Below are positions 32,449 through 41,300 of a stretch of 44,381 nt of DNA, in pieces. Made by a program: the position numbers and the translations under genes. Position 1 is the stretch's first letter, and each line of letters opens with the position of its first letter. The notes under the pieces are model-generated. The model was not told the DNA's origin. It saw nothing but the letters and a program-made list of their open reading frames with translations, and made no database searches. Origin of the DNA: Pseudogulbenkiania ferrooxidans 2002 (GTDB lineage Bacteria; Pseudomonadota; Gammaproteobacteria; Burkholderiales; Chromobacteriaceae); contig NZ_ACIS01000013.1 in the NCBI RefSeq assembly GCF_000174355.1, positions 38,250-82,630 of the forward strand. The letters are read 5' to 3'.

Positions 32449-33083
32449 GCGGGTCCGTCTTGCCGGCCGCCGGCCGCCCCGGCTCGATGGGCGCCAAGCG
32501 GCTGTTCGACCTGATCGCCGCCGGCGCCGGATTGCTGCTGCTGGCGCCGCTGCTGCTGGCGATCGCGCTGTGGATCAAGCTCGATTCGAAGGGGCCGGTG
32601 TTCTTCCGCCAGGAGCGGGTGGGGCGCTTCGGCCAACCTTTCCGCATCCACAAGTTCCGCACCATGCGCGTCGACGCCGAGCGCCACGGCCAGCTCACGG
32701 TGGGGAGCGATGCGCGCGTCACCGGCGCCGGGCGCTTCCTGCGCAAGTCCAAGTTCGACGAGCTGCCGCAGCTGATCGACGTGCTGCTGGGCGACATGAG
32801 CCTGGTCGGCCCGCGCCCCGAGGTGCCGCGCTACGTCGCGCACTATCCGCACGAGATCAAGGCGCTGGTGCTGTCGGTGCGCCCCGGCATCACCGACTGG
32901 GCGTCGATCCGCATGATCGACGAGAACGACATCCTCGGCGCCGCTGCCGACCCGGAACGCGCCTACCTCGACGAGGTGCTGCCGCAGAAGCTCGACTACT
33001 ACGTGCGCTACGCGCAGAGCCACACCCTGGCCGGCGACGTGTGCATCATCCTCGCCACCCTGAAGAAGATCGTCCTGCGCTGA
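32445..33083 (+). CDS. Initiating phosphoglycosyltransferase (PglC/WcaJ C-terminal type)
   Basis: This 212-residue monotopic enzyme moves a sugar-phosphate to undecaprenyl phosphate and so begins the glycan. It has a membrane re-entrant helix near the N terminus ([26 protein letters not shown]) and [20 protein letters not shown]. It also has the catalytic Asp-Glu in [13 protein letters not shown] and the [12 protein letters not shown] block. Neisseria PglB has an extra acetyltransferase domain; this one has not, so acetylation of the 4-amino sugar must come from another gene. It follows the aminotransferase with an ATGA overlap. Confidence 0.93.
   Translation: MSGSVLPAAGRPGSMGAKRLFDLIAAGAGLLLLAPLLLAIALWIKLDSKGPVFFRQERVGRFGQPFRIHKFRTMRVDAERHGQLTVGSDARVTGAGRFLRKSKFDELPQLIDVLLGDMSLVGPRPEVPRYVAHYPHEIKALVLSVRPGITDWASIRMIDENDILGAAADPERAYLDEVLPQKLDYYVRYAQSHTLAGDVCIILATLKKIVLR
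32628..32637 (-). repeat. DUS-like motif copy
   Basis: Exact GTTGGCCGAA on the minus strand with AAG before and GCG after, inside the phosphoglycosyltransferase gene. This copy is antisense to the coding frame (Phe-Gly-Gln), so it is not a codon-pair effect. Confidence 0.6.
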
Positions 33084-33085
33084 CC

Positions 33086-34990
33086 ATGATCGACAAGCTG
33101 CTTTCCTTCTCGCGCCACCACAAGATGGCGCTCCTGATGCTGATGGACGCGCTGTTGCTGCCGCTGGCGCTCTACAGCGCGGTGGTACTGCGCCTGGGCG
33201 GGGTGTGGGACCCCAAGCTCACCCCCTACCTGTGGATCTTCGTGGTGCCGCCGTTGTGGGTGATCCCGATCTTCATCAAGCTCGGGCTCTACCGCGCCGT
33301 GCTGAAGTACCTCGACGACAAGATCGTCTACACCGTGTGCTACGGCGTCAGTCTGGCGGTGCTGGTGCTGGCGGCGGTGATCGTGATGGCGCGCATCGGG
33401 CCGTTCCCACGCTCGTCCATCATCATCTTCTGGGTGTTCGCCATGGCCTACATCGGCGGCAGCCGCTTCCTGCTGCGCGGCCTGGTGCGGCGCATCGACG
33501 CCGTGGACAGCCCGCGCGAGCACGTCGTCATCTACGGCGCCGGGCGCGCCGGCATCCAGCTGATGCTGGCGCTGCAGGCCGGGCGCGAATACCGGCCGAT
33601 GGCCTTCGTCGACGACAACCCTGCGTTGTGGCGCCACACCTTCCGCGGTCTCGCGGTGCATGCTCCGGCCGAACTGCCGGCGCTCCTGGCCGATACCGAG
33701 GCCAAGGCCATCCTGCTGGCCTTGCCGTCGGTGAGCCGCGCGCGCCAGCGCGAGATCCTGGAGAAGCTGGAGTCGCTGCACGTGCCGATCAAGCGCCTGC
33801 CCGGCATGGCCGAGCTGGTGTCGGGCGAGGTGCGGGTGGAGGAATTGAAGCGGGTCGACATCGAGGATCTGCTCGGGCGCGACCCGGTGCCGCCGCGCCC
33901 GGAACTGCTGGCGCGCAACATCGAGGGGCGCGTGGTGATGGTCACCGGCGCCGGCGGCTCGATCGGCTCCGAGCTGTGCCGCCAGATCGTGCGCCAGCGC
34001 CCGGCGCGCCTGATCCTGTTCGAACTGTCGGAGTTCGCGCTGTACGCCATCGACCAGGAGCTCAAGGCCCTGGCGCCGCAGCTGGAATGCCTGCCACTGC
34101 TGGGCTCGGTCACCGACTACGAGCGGCTGTTCCGCGTCATCGACGGCTTCGGGGTGCAGACGGTGTTCCACGCCGCCGCCTACAAGCACGTGCCGCTGGT
34201 CGAGCACAACCCGCTCGCCGGCATCCGCAACAACGCCTTCGGCACCGACGTCTGCGCCCAGGCGGCCGAAGATGGCGGGGTCGATACCTTCGTGCTGATT
34301 TCCACCGACAAGGCGGTGCGCCCGACCAACGTCATGGGCGCCACCAAGCGCCTGGCCGAGCTGTGCCTGCAGACGCGCCACGCGCGCGGCAGCCGTACCC
34401 GCTTCGTCATGGTGCGCTTCGGCAACGTGCTGGGCAGCTCGGGTTCGGTGGTGCCGCTGTTCAAGAAGCAGATCGCCGCCGGCGGCCCGGTCACCGTCAC
34501 TCACCCCGAGATCACGCGCTACTTCATGACCATCCCCGAGGCGGCGCAGCTGGTGATCCAGGCCGGCGCCATGGGCGAGGGCGGCGACGTGTTCGTGCTC
34601 GACATGGGCGAACCGGTCAAGATCGCCGAGCTGGCGCGGCGCATGGTCCACCTCTCCGGGCTCACGGTGAAGGACGAGAGCCGCCCGGACGGCGACATCG
34701 AAATCCGCTTCAGCGGGCTGCGCCCCGGCGAGAAGCTGTACGAGGAGCTGCTGATCGGCGACAACGTGCTGCCGACCGACCACCCGCGCATCCTGCGCGC
34801 GCAGGAGTACCACCTCGACGAGGAGGTGCTGACCGGTCTGCTGCAGCGCCTGCGCGACGCCTGCCTGCACCACGACGCCGACGCCGCCTTCCTCTTGCTG
34901 CAGCAGGCGGTGCACGAGTTCCAGGCCGCCGAGCGCACGCGCGACTGGCTGGCGGAACAGGCTGCCAGCGGCGTGGGGCCAGCGCGCTGA
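33086..34990 (+). CDS. Membrane UDP-sugar 4,6-dehydratase (WbpM/PglD/CapD-like)
   Basis: This 634-residue enzyme has four N-terminal membrane segments (within 1-130). A first Rossmann-like region follows (GAGRAG, 151-156). The catalytic dehydratase domain comes next, with TGAGGSIGSE (287-296), STDKAV (406-411) and GATK (418-421). It converts UDP-GlcNAc to the 4-keto-6-deoxy sugar used by the aminotransferase two genes upstream. The Met/Thr-Asp-Lys in place of the usual Tyr-x-x-x-Lys catalytic pair is normal for this family. It starts 2 bp after the previous stop and is the last gene of the glycan locus. Confidence 0.94.
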   Translation: MIDKLLSFSRHHKMALLMLMDALLLPLALYSAVVLRLGGVWDPKLTPYLWIFVVPPLWVIPIFIKLGLYRAVLKYLDDKIVYTVCYGVSLAVLVLAAVIVMARIGPFPRSSIIIFWVFAMAYIGGSRFLLRGLVRRIDAVDSPREHVVIYGAGRAGIQLMLALQAGREYRPMAFVDDNPALWRHTFRGLAVHAPAELPALLADTEAKAILLALPSVSRARQREILEKLESLHVPIKRLPGMAELVSGEVRVEELKRVDIEDLLGRDPVPPRPELLARNIEGRVVMVTGAGGSIGSELCRQIVRQRPARLILFELSEFALYAIDQELKALAPQLECLPLLGSVTDYERLFRVIDGFGVQTVFHAAAYKHVPLVEHNPLAGIRNNAFGTDVCAQAAEDGGVDTFVLISTDKAVRPTNVMGATKRLAELCLQTRHARGSRTRFVMVRFGNVLGSSGSVVPLFKKQIAAGGPVTVTHPEITRYFMTIPEAAQLVIQAGAMGEGGDVFVLDMGEPVKIAELARRMVHLSGLTVKDESRPDGDIEIRFSGLRPGEKLYEELLIGDNVLPTDHPRILRAQEYHLDEEVLTGLLQRLRDACLHHDADAAFLLLQQAVHEFQAAERTRDWLAEQAASGVGPAR

Positions 34991-35030
34991 CGGCGGACGG
35001 CAGATTCGGTTCGACAGACAGGGGGCAGGG

Positions 35031-35639
35031 ATGCGTTTTCAAGGCAGGCTCACGCGCTGGGACGACGCGCGCGGCTTCGGCTTCATCACCCCCAACGGCG
35101 GCGGCGCCGAGGTGTTCGTGCACATTAGCGATTTCGGCACGGTACCGCGCCGTCCCGCCGCCCATGACCTGGTCAGCTACCGCCAGGACTACGACGAGCG
35201 TCGCCGGCCACGCGCCGTGGAGGCGAAGTTGGTCGGCGTGGCGCGACGCCAGCAAGGGCAGGGGGCCGGCGGACTGGGGCCGGCCTGCACGGTGGCGGGC
35301 GTGTTCTTCCTCGGGCTGTGGCTGGCGCTTCTGGCCGGCCGGCTGCCGCCCTGGCTGGTGCTGGGCTACGCCGGCCTGAGCCTGGCCAGCTTCGTGCTGT
35401 ACTGGCACGACAAGACGTCGGCGCAACGCGGCCAGTGGCGCACCCCGGAACGCCAGTTGCACCTGCTGGCCCTGCTCGGCGGCTGGCCCGGCGCGCTGGT
35501 CGCCCAGCGTACCTTCCGCCACAAGTCCAGCAAGGCATCGTTCCGTCGCGTCTACTGGCTCACGGTCGGGCTCAACCTCGCCGGCCTGGGCTGGCTGCTG
35601 CTGAAGGGGCCGGCACTGGCGGCGTTGTTGCCGGGCTGA
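35031..35639 (+). CDS. Cold-shock domain plus DUF1294 membrane protein
   Basis: This 202-residue fusion has an N-terminal cold-shock domain (residues 1-68, MRFQGRLTRWDDARGFGFITP with VFVHISDF), which binds nucleic acid. The C-terminal DUF1294 region has membrane segments and the conserved YWHDKTSAQRGQWRTPERQLHLLALLGGWPGAL (about 124-156). This fusion is common in proteobacteria; its role is not known. It stands 40 bp after the dehydratase gene. Confidence 0.9.
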   Translation: MRFQGRLTRWDDARGFGFITPNGGGAEVFVHISDFGTVPRRPAAHDLVSYRQDYDERRRPRAVEAKLVGVARRQQGQGAGGLGPACTVAGVFFLGLWLALLAGRLPPWLVLGYAGLSLASFVLYWHDKTSAQRGQWRTPERQLHLLALLGGWPGALVAQRTFRHKSSKASFRRVYWLTVGLNLAGLGWLLLKGPALAALLPG

Positions 35640-35678
35640 GTGGCGCTCGGCAAACCCTGCGGTGGCGCTCCGCTCGCG

Positions 35679-35698
35679 GGCGAATCTTTCGATTCGCC
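35679..35698. repeat. Small 8-bp hairpin
   Basis: GGCGAATC and GATTCGCC flank a TTTC loop. It lies in the 233-bp gap after the DUF1294 gene. No T-run follows, and the role is unknown. Confidence 0.4.
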
Positions 35699-35802
35699 TC
35701 GCACACACGTGCCGTCCTGCGGGGACTGTACGCGGCAGCGCTCCTTGCCGGAACCGTTGCGCTGAGGGTTTTGTCGGCGACGCTAAAAGGCGTTTACGAA
35801 TG

Positions 35803-35850
35803 AAAAAGGTTGGCCGAAGCCGCTGTTGACGGGCTTCGGCCAACCTTTTT
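35803..35850. terminator. Bidirectional terminator built from two DUS-like motifs
   Basis: A perfect 19-bp inverted repeat (35803-35821 and 35832-35850) has a 10-nt loop, with AAAAA at the left and TTTTT at the right end. Each arm contains AAGGTTGGCCGAAGCC. It lies between the plus-strand DUF1294 gene and the minus-strand GGDEF gene (stop at 35873), so it can terminate both. Neisseria uptake sequences use the same arrangement at gene ends. Confidence 0.88.
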
Positions 35851-35872
35851 GCCGTGGGGACTCCGCCGCGGC

Positions 35873-37084
35873 TTACACCGGCTGCGTCCGCAGCTCCGAC
35901 ACGTCGACCGGTGCCGCGGCGGGCCGCGCCCCGTCATCCGCCGCGACGACGCGGTCGCGCCCCTGCTGCTTGGCGCGGTACATGCGGGCGTCGGCGATCT
36001 CCACCAGCTGCTGCCAGCTTGCCGCCTGGTCCGTCTGGCTCTCGGCCAGCCCGATGCTGGCAGTCAGCGGCGAGCCATCCGGCCGCCGCCCCAGACCGTG
36101 CCGGCGCAGTCGCGCCAGCGCCTGTTGTGCCTGCTGACGGTCGGTTTCCGGCATCAGCAGCAGGAACTCCTCGCCGCCCCAGCGCGTCAGAATGTCGCCG
36201 TGGCGCAGCGTGTCGCCGATGGCCTGCGTCAGGCTCTGCAAGGCGCGGTCGCCGGCTTCGTGGCCGTGTTTGTCGTTGATGCTCTTGAAGTGATCGAGGT
36301 CGATGAAGGCCACCGACAGCGGACGGCGCGCGCGTTGCGCCAGGGTGAACTGCAGGTCGAGCATTTCCTCGGCGCTGCGGCGCGAGAAGCAGCCGGTGAG
36401 GGTGTCGCGCACCGCCTGGTTGACCAGCGCGATCATGAAGGCGAGCTGGCTCATCGACGCCAGCGTCGCCACGGCGCTGATCAGCGTCAGCAGCCAGAAC
36501 GCGCCGCTGAACGACGGCCAGTCGATCACCTGCCATTGCAGCAGCCAGGCCAGGCCGTCCGCGATCAGGATCGGCGAGGCGAAGGTGGCGCTCTCCAGCA
36601 GCGTCAGCGGAAAAATGGCGAAGCCCGCCAGCAGCACGAACGGCAGGAAGGCGTAGCCGGTGCCGATCGCCGCCGACAGCCCCTGCAGGTGGTAACGCGT
36701 CAACAGCAGGTGCGAGGCGATGTAGAACAGGGTCGGAATGGCAAACAGCGTCGCCATGGCGCGGTAGGCGTGGCGCAGGGTCCCGTCGCTGTGGTGGCCG
36801 AAGACCAGCCAGGCGAAGGCGACGGTGGCCATCAGGCGCATCCCGGCCAACTTGGCCGCCAGCTCCATCGGCAGCGCCACCACGTCGACCGCGATCCACA
36901 GCGGGGTAAGCAGGGCGAACAGCATGGCGAACAGGCGCGCCCGGTTGATGATGATCACGGCGCGGCGCTGCGCCATCAACGGCATGTGCTGCTGCGGGCT
37001 GATCAGCCATTCCGTTTCGTGCACGGTCAGTTCGCCGGGGAGCAGTCCCAGCAGGCGTTGCCACAAGGAGAGGGTGAGCTTCAT
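35873..37084 (-). CDS. Membrane diguanylate cyclase (GGDEF)
   Basis: This 403-residue protein has about six membrane segments (about 45-225) followed by a GGDEF domain (about 228-385). The motifs are DTLTGCFSRRSAEEML, DLDHFKSINDKHGHEAGD and GGEEF. The I-site RHGD lies five residues before GGEEF, so product inhibition is expected. It should make c-di-GMP in response to a signal at the membrane. The sensor part resembles MASE-type modules but I cannot name the type. It is divergent from the aldo-keto reductase gene with a 236-bp spacer. Confidence 0.92.
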   Translation of the reverse strand: MKLTLSLWQRLLGLLPGELTVHETEWLISPQQHMPLMAQRRAVIIINRARLFAMLFALLTPLWIAVDVVALPMELAAKLAGMRLMATVAFAWLVFGHHSDGTLRHAYRAMATLFAIPTLFYIASHLLLTRYHLQGLSAAIGTGYAFLPFVLLAGFAIFPLTLLESATFASPILIADGLAWLLQWQVIDWPSFSGAFWLLTLISAVATLASMSQLAFMIALVNQAVRDTLTGCFSRRSAEEMLDLQFTLAQRARRPLSVAFIDLDHFKSINDKHGHEAGDRALQSLTQAIGDTLRHGDILTRWGGEEFLLLMPETDRQQAQQALARLRRHGLGRRPDGSPLTASIGLAESQTDQAASWQQLVEIADARMYRAKQQGRDRVVAADDGARPAAAPVDVSELRTQPV

Positions 37085-37320
37085 CGTTGGGCACTCCGGG
37101 AGGTAAGCCGATCATTCTAGAGTGCCGTATCCGGAATGCTATTTGTCATAGATCAAGCCGGCGACGATGCCTGCCCGGAACCGGGTTCCGGCGTGGCGTT
37201 TTGGCATCAGCCCGGCCGGTCGACGCGCATGGCCCGGACGCCGACCGGCCGCGGTTTGCGTCGCCCGCCGCGCGTCGCATAATCGGGCCATCTCCCTCCC
37301 GACAGCGAAGGACCCACGCG
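37085..37320. other. Divergent intergenic region with a weak FNR-like box
   Basis: This is the spacer between the GGDEF gene (leftward) and the tas-like gene (rightward). A TTGTC-ATAG-ATCAA sequence (37143-37156) resembles an FNR/Anr site (TTGAT-N4-ATCAA) with two mismatches. No clear sigma-70 boxes were assigned. Confidence 0.3.
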
Positions 37321-38373
37321 ATGGAATACCGCCCACTCGGCCGCAGCGGCCTCCAGGTCAGCCTCATCGGTCTCGGCACCATGACCTGGGGCGAGCAGAA
37401 CAGCGAAGCCGACGCCCACGCCCAGCTCGACTTGGCGCTGGAGCACGGCATCAACCTGATCGACGCCGCCGAAATGTACCCGGTGCCGCCCAAGCCCGAG
37501 ACGCAGGGTCTGACCGAGCGCTACATCGGCAGCTGGCTCGCCAAGGGCGGGCGCCGCGACCGCGTGCTGCTCGCCACCAAGATCGCCGGCCCGGCGCTGC
37601 AGCCGCACAACCCGCGCCACATCCGCGGCGACGCCAACCACTTCGACCGCGCCAACCTTATCGCCGCGCTCGACGGCAGTCTCAAGCGCCTGCAGACCGA
37701 CTACATCGATCTCTACCAGCTGCACTGGCCGGACCGGCATACCAACACCTTCGGCCGCCTGGGCTACCCCTGGCTCGACGGGCCGGACGGCGCGGTCGCC
37801 CCGGAAGAGACGCTGGCGGTGCTGGCCGATCTGGTGCGGGCCGGCAAGATCCGTCATGTCGGCCTCTCCAACGAAACGCCGTGGGGCGTGGCGCGCTTCC
37901 AGCAGGCCGCCGAGCGCCTCGGCCTGCCGCACATGGTCAGCATCCAGAACCCCTACAACCTGCTCAACCGCAGCTACGAGATCGGCCTGGCCGAATTCTC
38001 GCATCGCGACGGCATCAGCCTGCTGCCGTACTCGCCGCTCGCCTTCGGTGTCCTCTCCGGCAAATACCTCGACCAGGCCCGCCCGGCCAACGCCCGGCTC
38101 ACGCTGTTCGACCGCTTCACGCGCTACACCCGGCCGCAGGCGCTGGCGGCGACAGCCGACTACGTGACGCTGGCGCGTCGGCACGGCTTGTCGCCGGCGC
38201 AGATGGCGCTGGCCTTCGTCAATTCGCGCCCCTTCGTCGCCAGCAACCTGATCGGCGCCACCACATTGGCGCAGCTGGAAGAGAACATCGCCAGCGCGTC
38301 GCTACGGCTCGACGACGAGGTGCTGGCCGGCATCGAGGCGATCCACGAGCGCTACCCCAACCCGGCGCCCTGA
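37321..38373 (+). CDS. tas: Aldo/keto reductase, Tas-like
   Basis: This 350-residue NADP(H)-dependent aldo/keto reductase starts MEYRPLGRSGLQVSLIGLGTMTWG. The catalytic Asp/Tyr are in LIDAAEMYPVPPK (about 47-59), Lys in LLATKIAGP (about 83-91), and His in LYQLHWPDR (about 135-143). The NxFGRLGYPW insertion and length match E. coli Tas (346 residues). Physiological substrate is not known. It is followed by a bidirectional terminator shared with yggL. Confidence 0.88.
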   Translation: MEYRPLGRSGLQVSLIGLGTMTWGEQNSEADAHAQLDLALEHGINLIDAAEMYPVPPKPETQGLTERYIGSWLAKGGRRDRVLLATKIAGPALQPHNPRHIRGDANHFDRANLIAALDGSLKRLQTDYIDLYQLHWPDRHTNTFGRLGYPWLDGPDGAVAPEETLAVLADLVRAGKIRHVGLSNETPWGVARFQQAAERLGLPHMVSIQNPYNLLNRSYEIGLAEFSHRDGISLLPYSPLAFGVLSGKYLDQARPANARLTLFDRFTRYTRPQALAATADYVTLARRHGLSPAQMALAFVNSRPFVASNLIGATTLAQLEENIASASLRLDDEVLAGIEAIHERYPNPAP

Positions 38374-38393
38374 GCTTCGGACGTCGAAAAAGC

Positions 38394-38417
38394 AAAAGCC
38401 CGCTGATGCGGGCTTTT
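38394..38417. terminator. Bidirectional terminator between tas and yggL
   Basis: A 10-bp stem (38394-38403 with 38408-38417, loop TGAT) begins with AAAA and ends with TTTT. It lies 20 bp past each of two convergent genes. Confidence 0.9.
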
Positions 38418-38437
38418 GTGCTTGGAGCGGGGTAGGC

Positions 38438-38806
38438 TCAGGCGGCGTGCCACAGGTCGATCAGCTCGCTCGCTTCCAGCGCCTTCACTTCGCTGCGGGC
38501 CTTGAGCCAGCCGGCCAGCTCGCCGCGCAGTTCCTCGCCGATCTTCACCGCGCCCACCGGGAACACCACGCCTTCCAGGTTGCAGCGGCCGTCGAAGTGG
38601 CCGCCGAAGCTCACGCCGGCCTCGTCCACGCGCGTCAGCCACGCGTCGAGCAGGGCATCCTGACCTTCGCTGCTGAGATCGTCGGCCAGGGTGGCCACCA
38701 GGTGGAAGCCCAGTTCTTGGTAGTTGCCCACGCGCATCTTCTTGCACTGGCGGTTGTTGAGGCGCTTCAGGCGCTGGGCGGAATTCGGGTTGCGTACATC
38801 GCTCAT
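38438..38806 (-). CDS. yggL: YggL-family (DUF469) ribosome-associated protein
   Basis: This 122-residue protein matches the YggL/DUF469 family: NRQCKKMRVGNYQELGFHLV near the N terminus and FDGRCNLEGVVFPVG later. E. coli YggL binds the 50S subunit. The start at 38806 has an AGGAG site and gives the usual MSDVRNPNSAQRLKRLN start; the longer frame is rejected. It is convergent with the tas-like gene. Confidence 0.88.
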   Translation of the reverse strand: MSDVRNPNSAQRLKRLNNRQCKKMRVGNYQELGFHLVATLADDLSSEGQDALLDAWLTRVDEAGVSFGGHFDGRCNLEGVVFPVGAVKIGEELRGELAGWLKARSEVKALEASELIDLWHAA

Positions 38807-38975
38807 GTCTAGACTCCTGGTATGGGGAAAACCGGGCATGGTAACAGATATAGGGTGCAGGGCTTAGCGGCTGTTCCGGTCGGCGCTCCTGCCGGGGTTG
38901 CCGGGAGCGCCGGGGCCGGAGACCGTCCCTCCGCTTCCCCGCCGCGTCCGCTGCAGCGGCCGAGGCTCCGCCCGC

Positions 38976-40451
38976 TTACAGCCCCAGCTCGTCCCACAGT
39001 TTATCGACGCGCTGTTTCACCGCCGCGTCCATCACGATCGGCGTGCCCCACTCGCGCTGCGTCTCGCCCGGCATCTTGTTGGTGGCATCGAGCCCCATCT
39101 TGCCGCCCAGGCCGGAGATCGGGCTGGCGAAGTCGAGGTAGTCGATCGGCGTGTTCTCGATCAGCACCGTGTCGCGCACCGGGTCCATGCGCGTGGTGAT
39201 GGCCCAGATCACCTCGCGCCAGTCGCGGGTGTTGACGTCGTCGTCCACCACCACGATGAACTTGGTGTACATAAACTGGCGCAGGAAGCTCCAGCAGCCC
39301 ATCATCACGCGCTTGGCGTGGCCGGGGTACTGCTTCTTGATCGACACCACCGCCATGCGGTACGAGCACCCTTCCGGCGGCAGGTAGAAGTCGACGATCT
39401 CGGGAAACTGCTTCTGCAGGATCGGCACGAACACCTCGTTCAGTGCCACGCCCAGCACCGCCGGCTCGTCCGGCGGTTTGCCGGTGTAGGTACTGTGGTA
39501 GATCGGGTTCTCGCGCATGGTGATGCGCTCGATGGTGAATACCGGAAAGCGGTCCTGCTCGTTGTAATAACCGGTATGGTCGCCGTACGGCCCTTCCAGC
39601 GCGGTATCGTCCGGGTAGATATGGCCTTCCAGAACGATCTCGGCGCTGGCCGGCACCTGCAGGTCGGAACCGATGCATTTCACCAGTTCGGTGCGGCTGC
39701 CGCGCAACAGGCCGGCAAACTGGTATTCGGACAGCGTATCCGGCACCGGCGTCACCGCGCCCAGAATGGTGGCCGGGTCGCAACCCAGCACCACCGCCAC
39801 CGGGTAGGGCTGGTCCGGGTTGGCGGCGCGGAATTCGCGGTAGTCCAGCGCGCCGCCGCGGTGTGCCAGCCAGCGCATGATCACGCGGTTCCTGCCGATC
39901 ACCTGCTGGCGGTAGATGCCGAGGTTCTGACGTTTCTTGTTGGGGCCGCGCGTTACCGTCAGCCCCCAGGTGATCAAGGGCGCCACGTCGCCCGGCCAGC
40001 AATGCTGGATAGGTAGGCGTCCCAGGTCGACCTCGGCGCCTTCCCAGAGGATCTGCTGGCACGGCGCCTTCTTCACTTCCTTCGGCGCCATGTTGAGCAC
40101 CTGCTTCAACAGCGGCAGCTTGTCCCAGGCATCCTTGAAGCCCTTGGGCGGTTCCGGCTCCTTGAGATAAGCCAGCGTCCTGCCGATCTCGCGCAATTCG
40201 CCGATGTCCTCCGCCCCCATGCCCATCGCCACCCGGCGCGGCGTGCCGAACAGGTTGGCCAGCACCGGGTAGTCGAAGCCGTGACCGTCGCGTACCGGCT
40301 GTTCGAACAGCAGCGCCGGGCCGCCGGCCTTCAGCACCCGATCGCCGATCTCGGTCATCTCCAGATGGGTCGAGACCGGCACGCGGACGCGCTTGAGTTC
40401 CCCCTCGCGTTCCAGTTGGGCAATAAAATCGCGCAAATCGACATATTTCAT
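38976..40451 (-). CDS. ubiD: 4-hydroxy-3-polyprenylbenzoate decarboxylase UbiD
   Basis: This 491-residue prenylated-FMN-dependent decarboxylase acts in ubiquinone synthesis. It removes the carboxyl group of polyprenyl-hydroxybenzoate. The start [22 protein letters not shown] and the conserved [23 protein letters not shown] segment are diagnostic, as is [19 protein letters not shown]. Length is that of E. coli UbiD (497). The prFMN synthase UbiX is not in the window. It is divergent from ompW. Confidence 0.97.
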   Translation of the reverse strand: MKYVDLRDFIAQLEREGELKRVRVPVSTHLEMTEIGDRVLKAGGPALLFEQPVRDGHGFDYPVLANLFGTPRRVAMGMGAEDIGELREIGRTLAYLKEPEPPKGFKDAWDKLPLLKQVLNMAPKEVKKAPCQQILWEGAEVDLGRLPIQHCWPGDVAPLITWGLTVTRGPNKKRQNLGIYRQQVIGRNRVIMRWLAHRGGALDYREFRAANPDQPYPVAVVLGCDPATILGAVTPVPDTLSEYQFAGLLRGSRTELVKCIGSDLQVPASAEIVLEGHIYPDDTALEGPYGDHTGYYNEQDRFPVFTIERITMRENPIYHSTYTGKPPDEPAVLGVALNEVFVPILQKQFPEIVDFYLPPEGCSYRMAVVSIKKQYPGHAKRVMMGCWSFLRQFMYTKFIVVVDDDVNTRDWREVIWAITTRMDPVRDTVLIENTPIDYLDFASPISGLGGKMGLDATNKMPGETQREWGTPIVMDAAVKQRVDKLWDELGL

Positions 40452-40460
40452 GACGTGACC

Positions 40461-40474
40461 ATGATCTAGCTCAA
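40461..40474. promoter_or_regulatory. FNR/Anr-like box between ubiD and ompW
   Basis: ATGAT-CTAG-CTCAA matches the FNR consensus TTGAT-N4-ATCAA at eight of ten positions. It lies 10 bp before the ubiD start and about 126 bp before the ompW start. FNR control of ompW is known in other bacteria; here it is only a sequence resemblance. Confidence 0.35.
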
Positions 40475-40600
40475 AAAACCAGGAAGAGAGTATGGTTAAT
40501 CTTCCCTCCGAAGACGTCGCACGCTACTGCCGGTAGGCGGCAAAGTCAACGGCAGCAGATCGGGCGATCAGCAATCCACCAACCATCTTTGGAGAAAACC

Positions 40601-41203
40601 ATGAAAAAGCTTGCTATTGCTGTGATCGCCGGTCTGGTATCGGCCAGTGCCTTTGCCGCCCAAGGGGACATCCTGGCGCGTTTCCGCGTCATTAATATCG
40701 CTCCGGATGTGAAGACTTCCGATACTCTGTCGGCCGTGCATGTCGATGTGGACAACCAGACCGTGCCGGAACTCGACTTCACCTACATGATCACCAACAA
40801 TATCGGTGCCGAACTGATCCTGGCCACCGCGCGTCATGAAGTGACCTCCGATTTGGGTTCGCTGGGCAAGATCAACCACCTGCCGCCGACCCTGACGCTG
40901 CAGTACCATTTCAATCCGGAAGGCCAGATCCGCCCCTACGTCGGCGCCGGTATCAACTACACGCGTTTCTATAATAACGACCTTGGCAGCTCGGTCACGG
41001 GCAAGGTGTCTGTCGATAAAAACAGCTGGGGCGGTGCCCTGCAGGTCGGCACCGACATTGCCGTCAACAAGGACTGGTTCGTCAACCTGGATGTGAAGAA
41101 GATTTACATCAAAACTGATGTAACGAGTGAAAACCTGGGCTCGCTGGGCACCCTGAAGATCAACCCGTGGGTGTTCGGTCTCGGCGTCGGCACCAAGTTC
41201 TGA
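40601..41203 (+). CDS. ompW: Outer-membrane protein OmpW
   Basis: This 200-residue eight-stranded beta-barrel precursor has a signal peptide MKKLAIAVIAGLVSASAFA. The first strand motif is GDILARFRVINIAPD, typical of OmpW. The segments LPPTLTLQYHF and IRPYVGAGINYT follow, and it ends in Phe (VGTKF), as barrel proteins do. OmpW forms a narrow hydrophobic channel linked to stress and oxygen responses. The start at 40601 is chosen because of a GGAG site and the signal peptide. Confidence 0.95.
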   Translation: MKKLAIAVIAGLVSASAFAAQGDILARFRVINIAPDVKTSDTLSAVHVDVDNQTVPELDFTYMITNNIGAELILATARHEVTSDLGSLGKINHLPPTLTLQYHFNPEGQIRPYVGAGINYTRFYNNDLGSSVTGKVSVDKNSWGGALQVGTDIAVNKDWFVNLDVKKIYIKTDVTSENLGSLGTLKINPWVFGLGVGTKF

Positions 41204-41223
41204 TCGCCAGACGGCAAGACGAC

Positions 41224-41251
41224 AAGGCGCACCGCGTGGTGCGCCTTTTTT
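41224..41251 (+). terminator. Terminator after ompW
   Basis: A perfect 10-bp stem (41224-41233 with 41238-41247, loop GCGT) merges into a run of six T's. It lies 20 bp past the ompW stop. Confidence 0.92.
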
Positions 41252-41300
41252 GTTGTGGCAACGGTAAAATAACCATTTTATGCCGTTGCGGAATTCCTCC

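Noticed and set aside
38882-38911. GC-rich inverted repeat downstream of ubiD as terminator
   Set aside because: The arms pair, but no T-run follows on the minus strand, so it is not a convincing intrinsic terminator.
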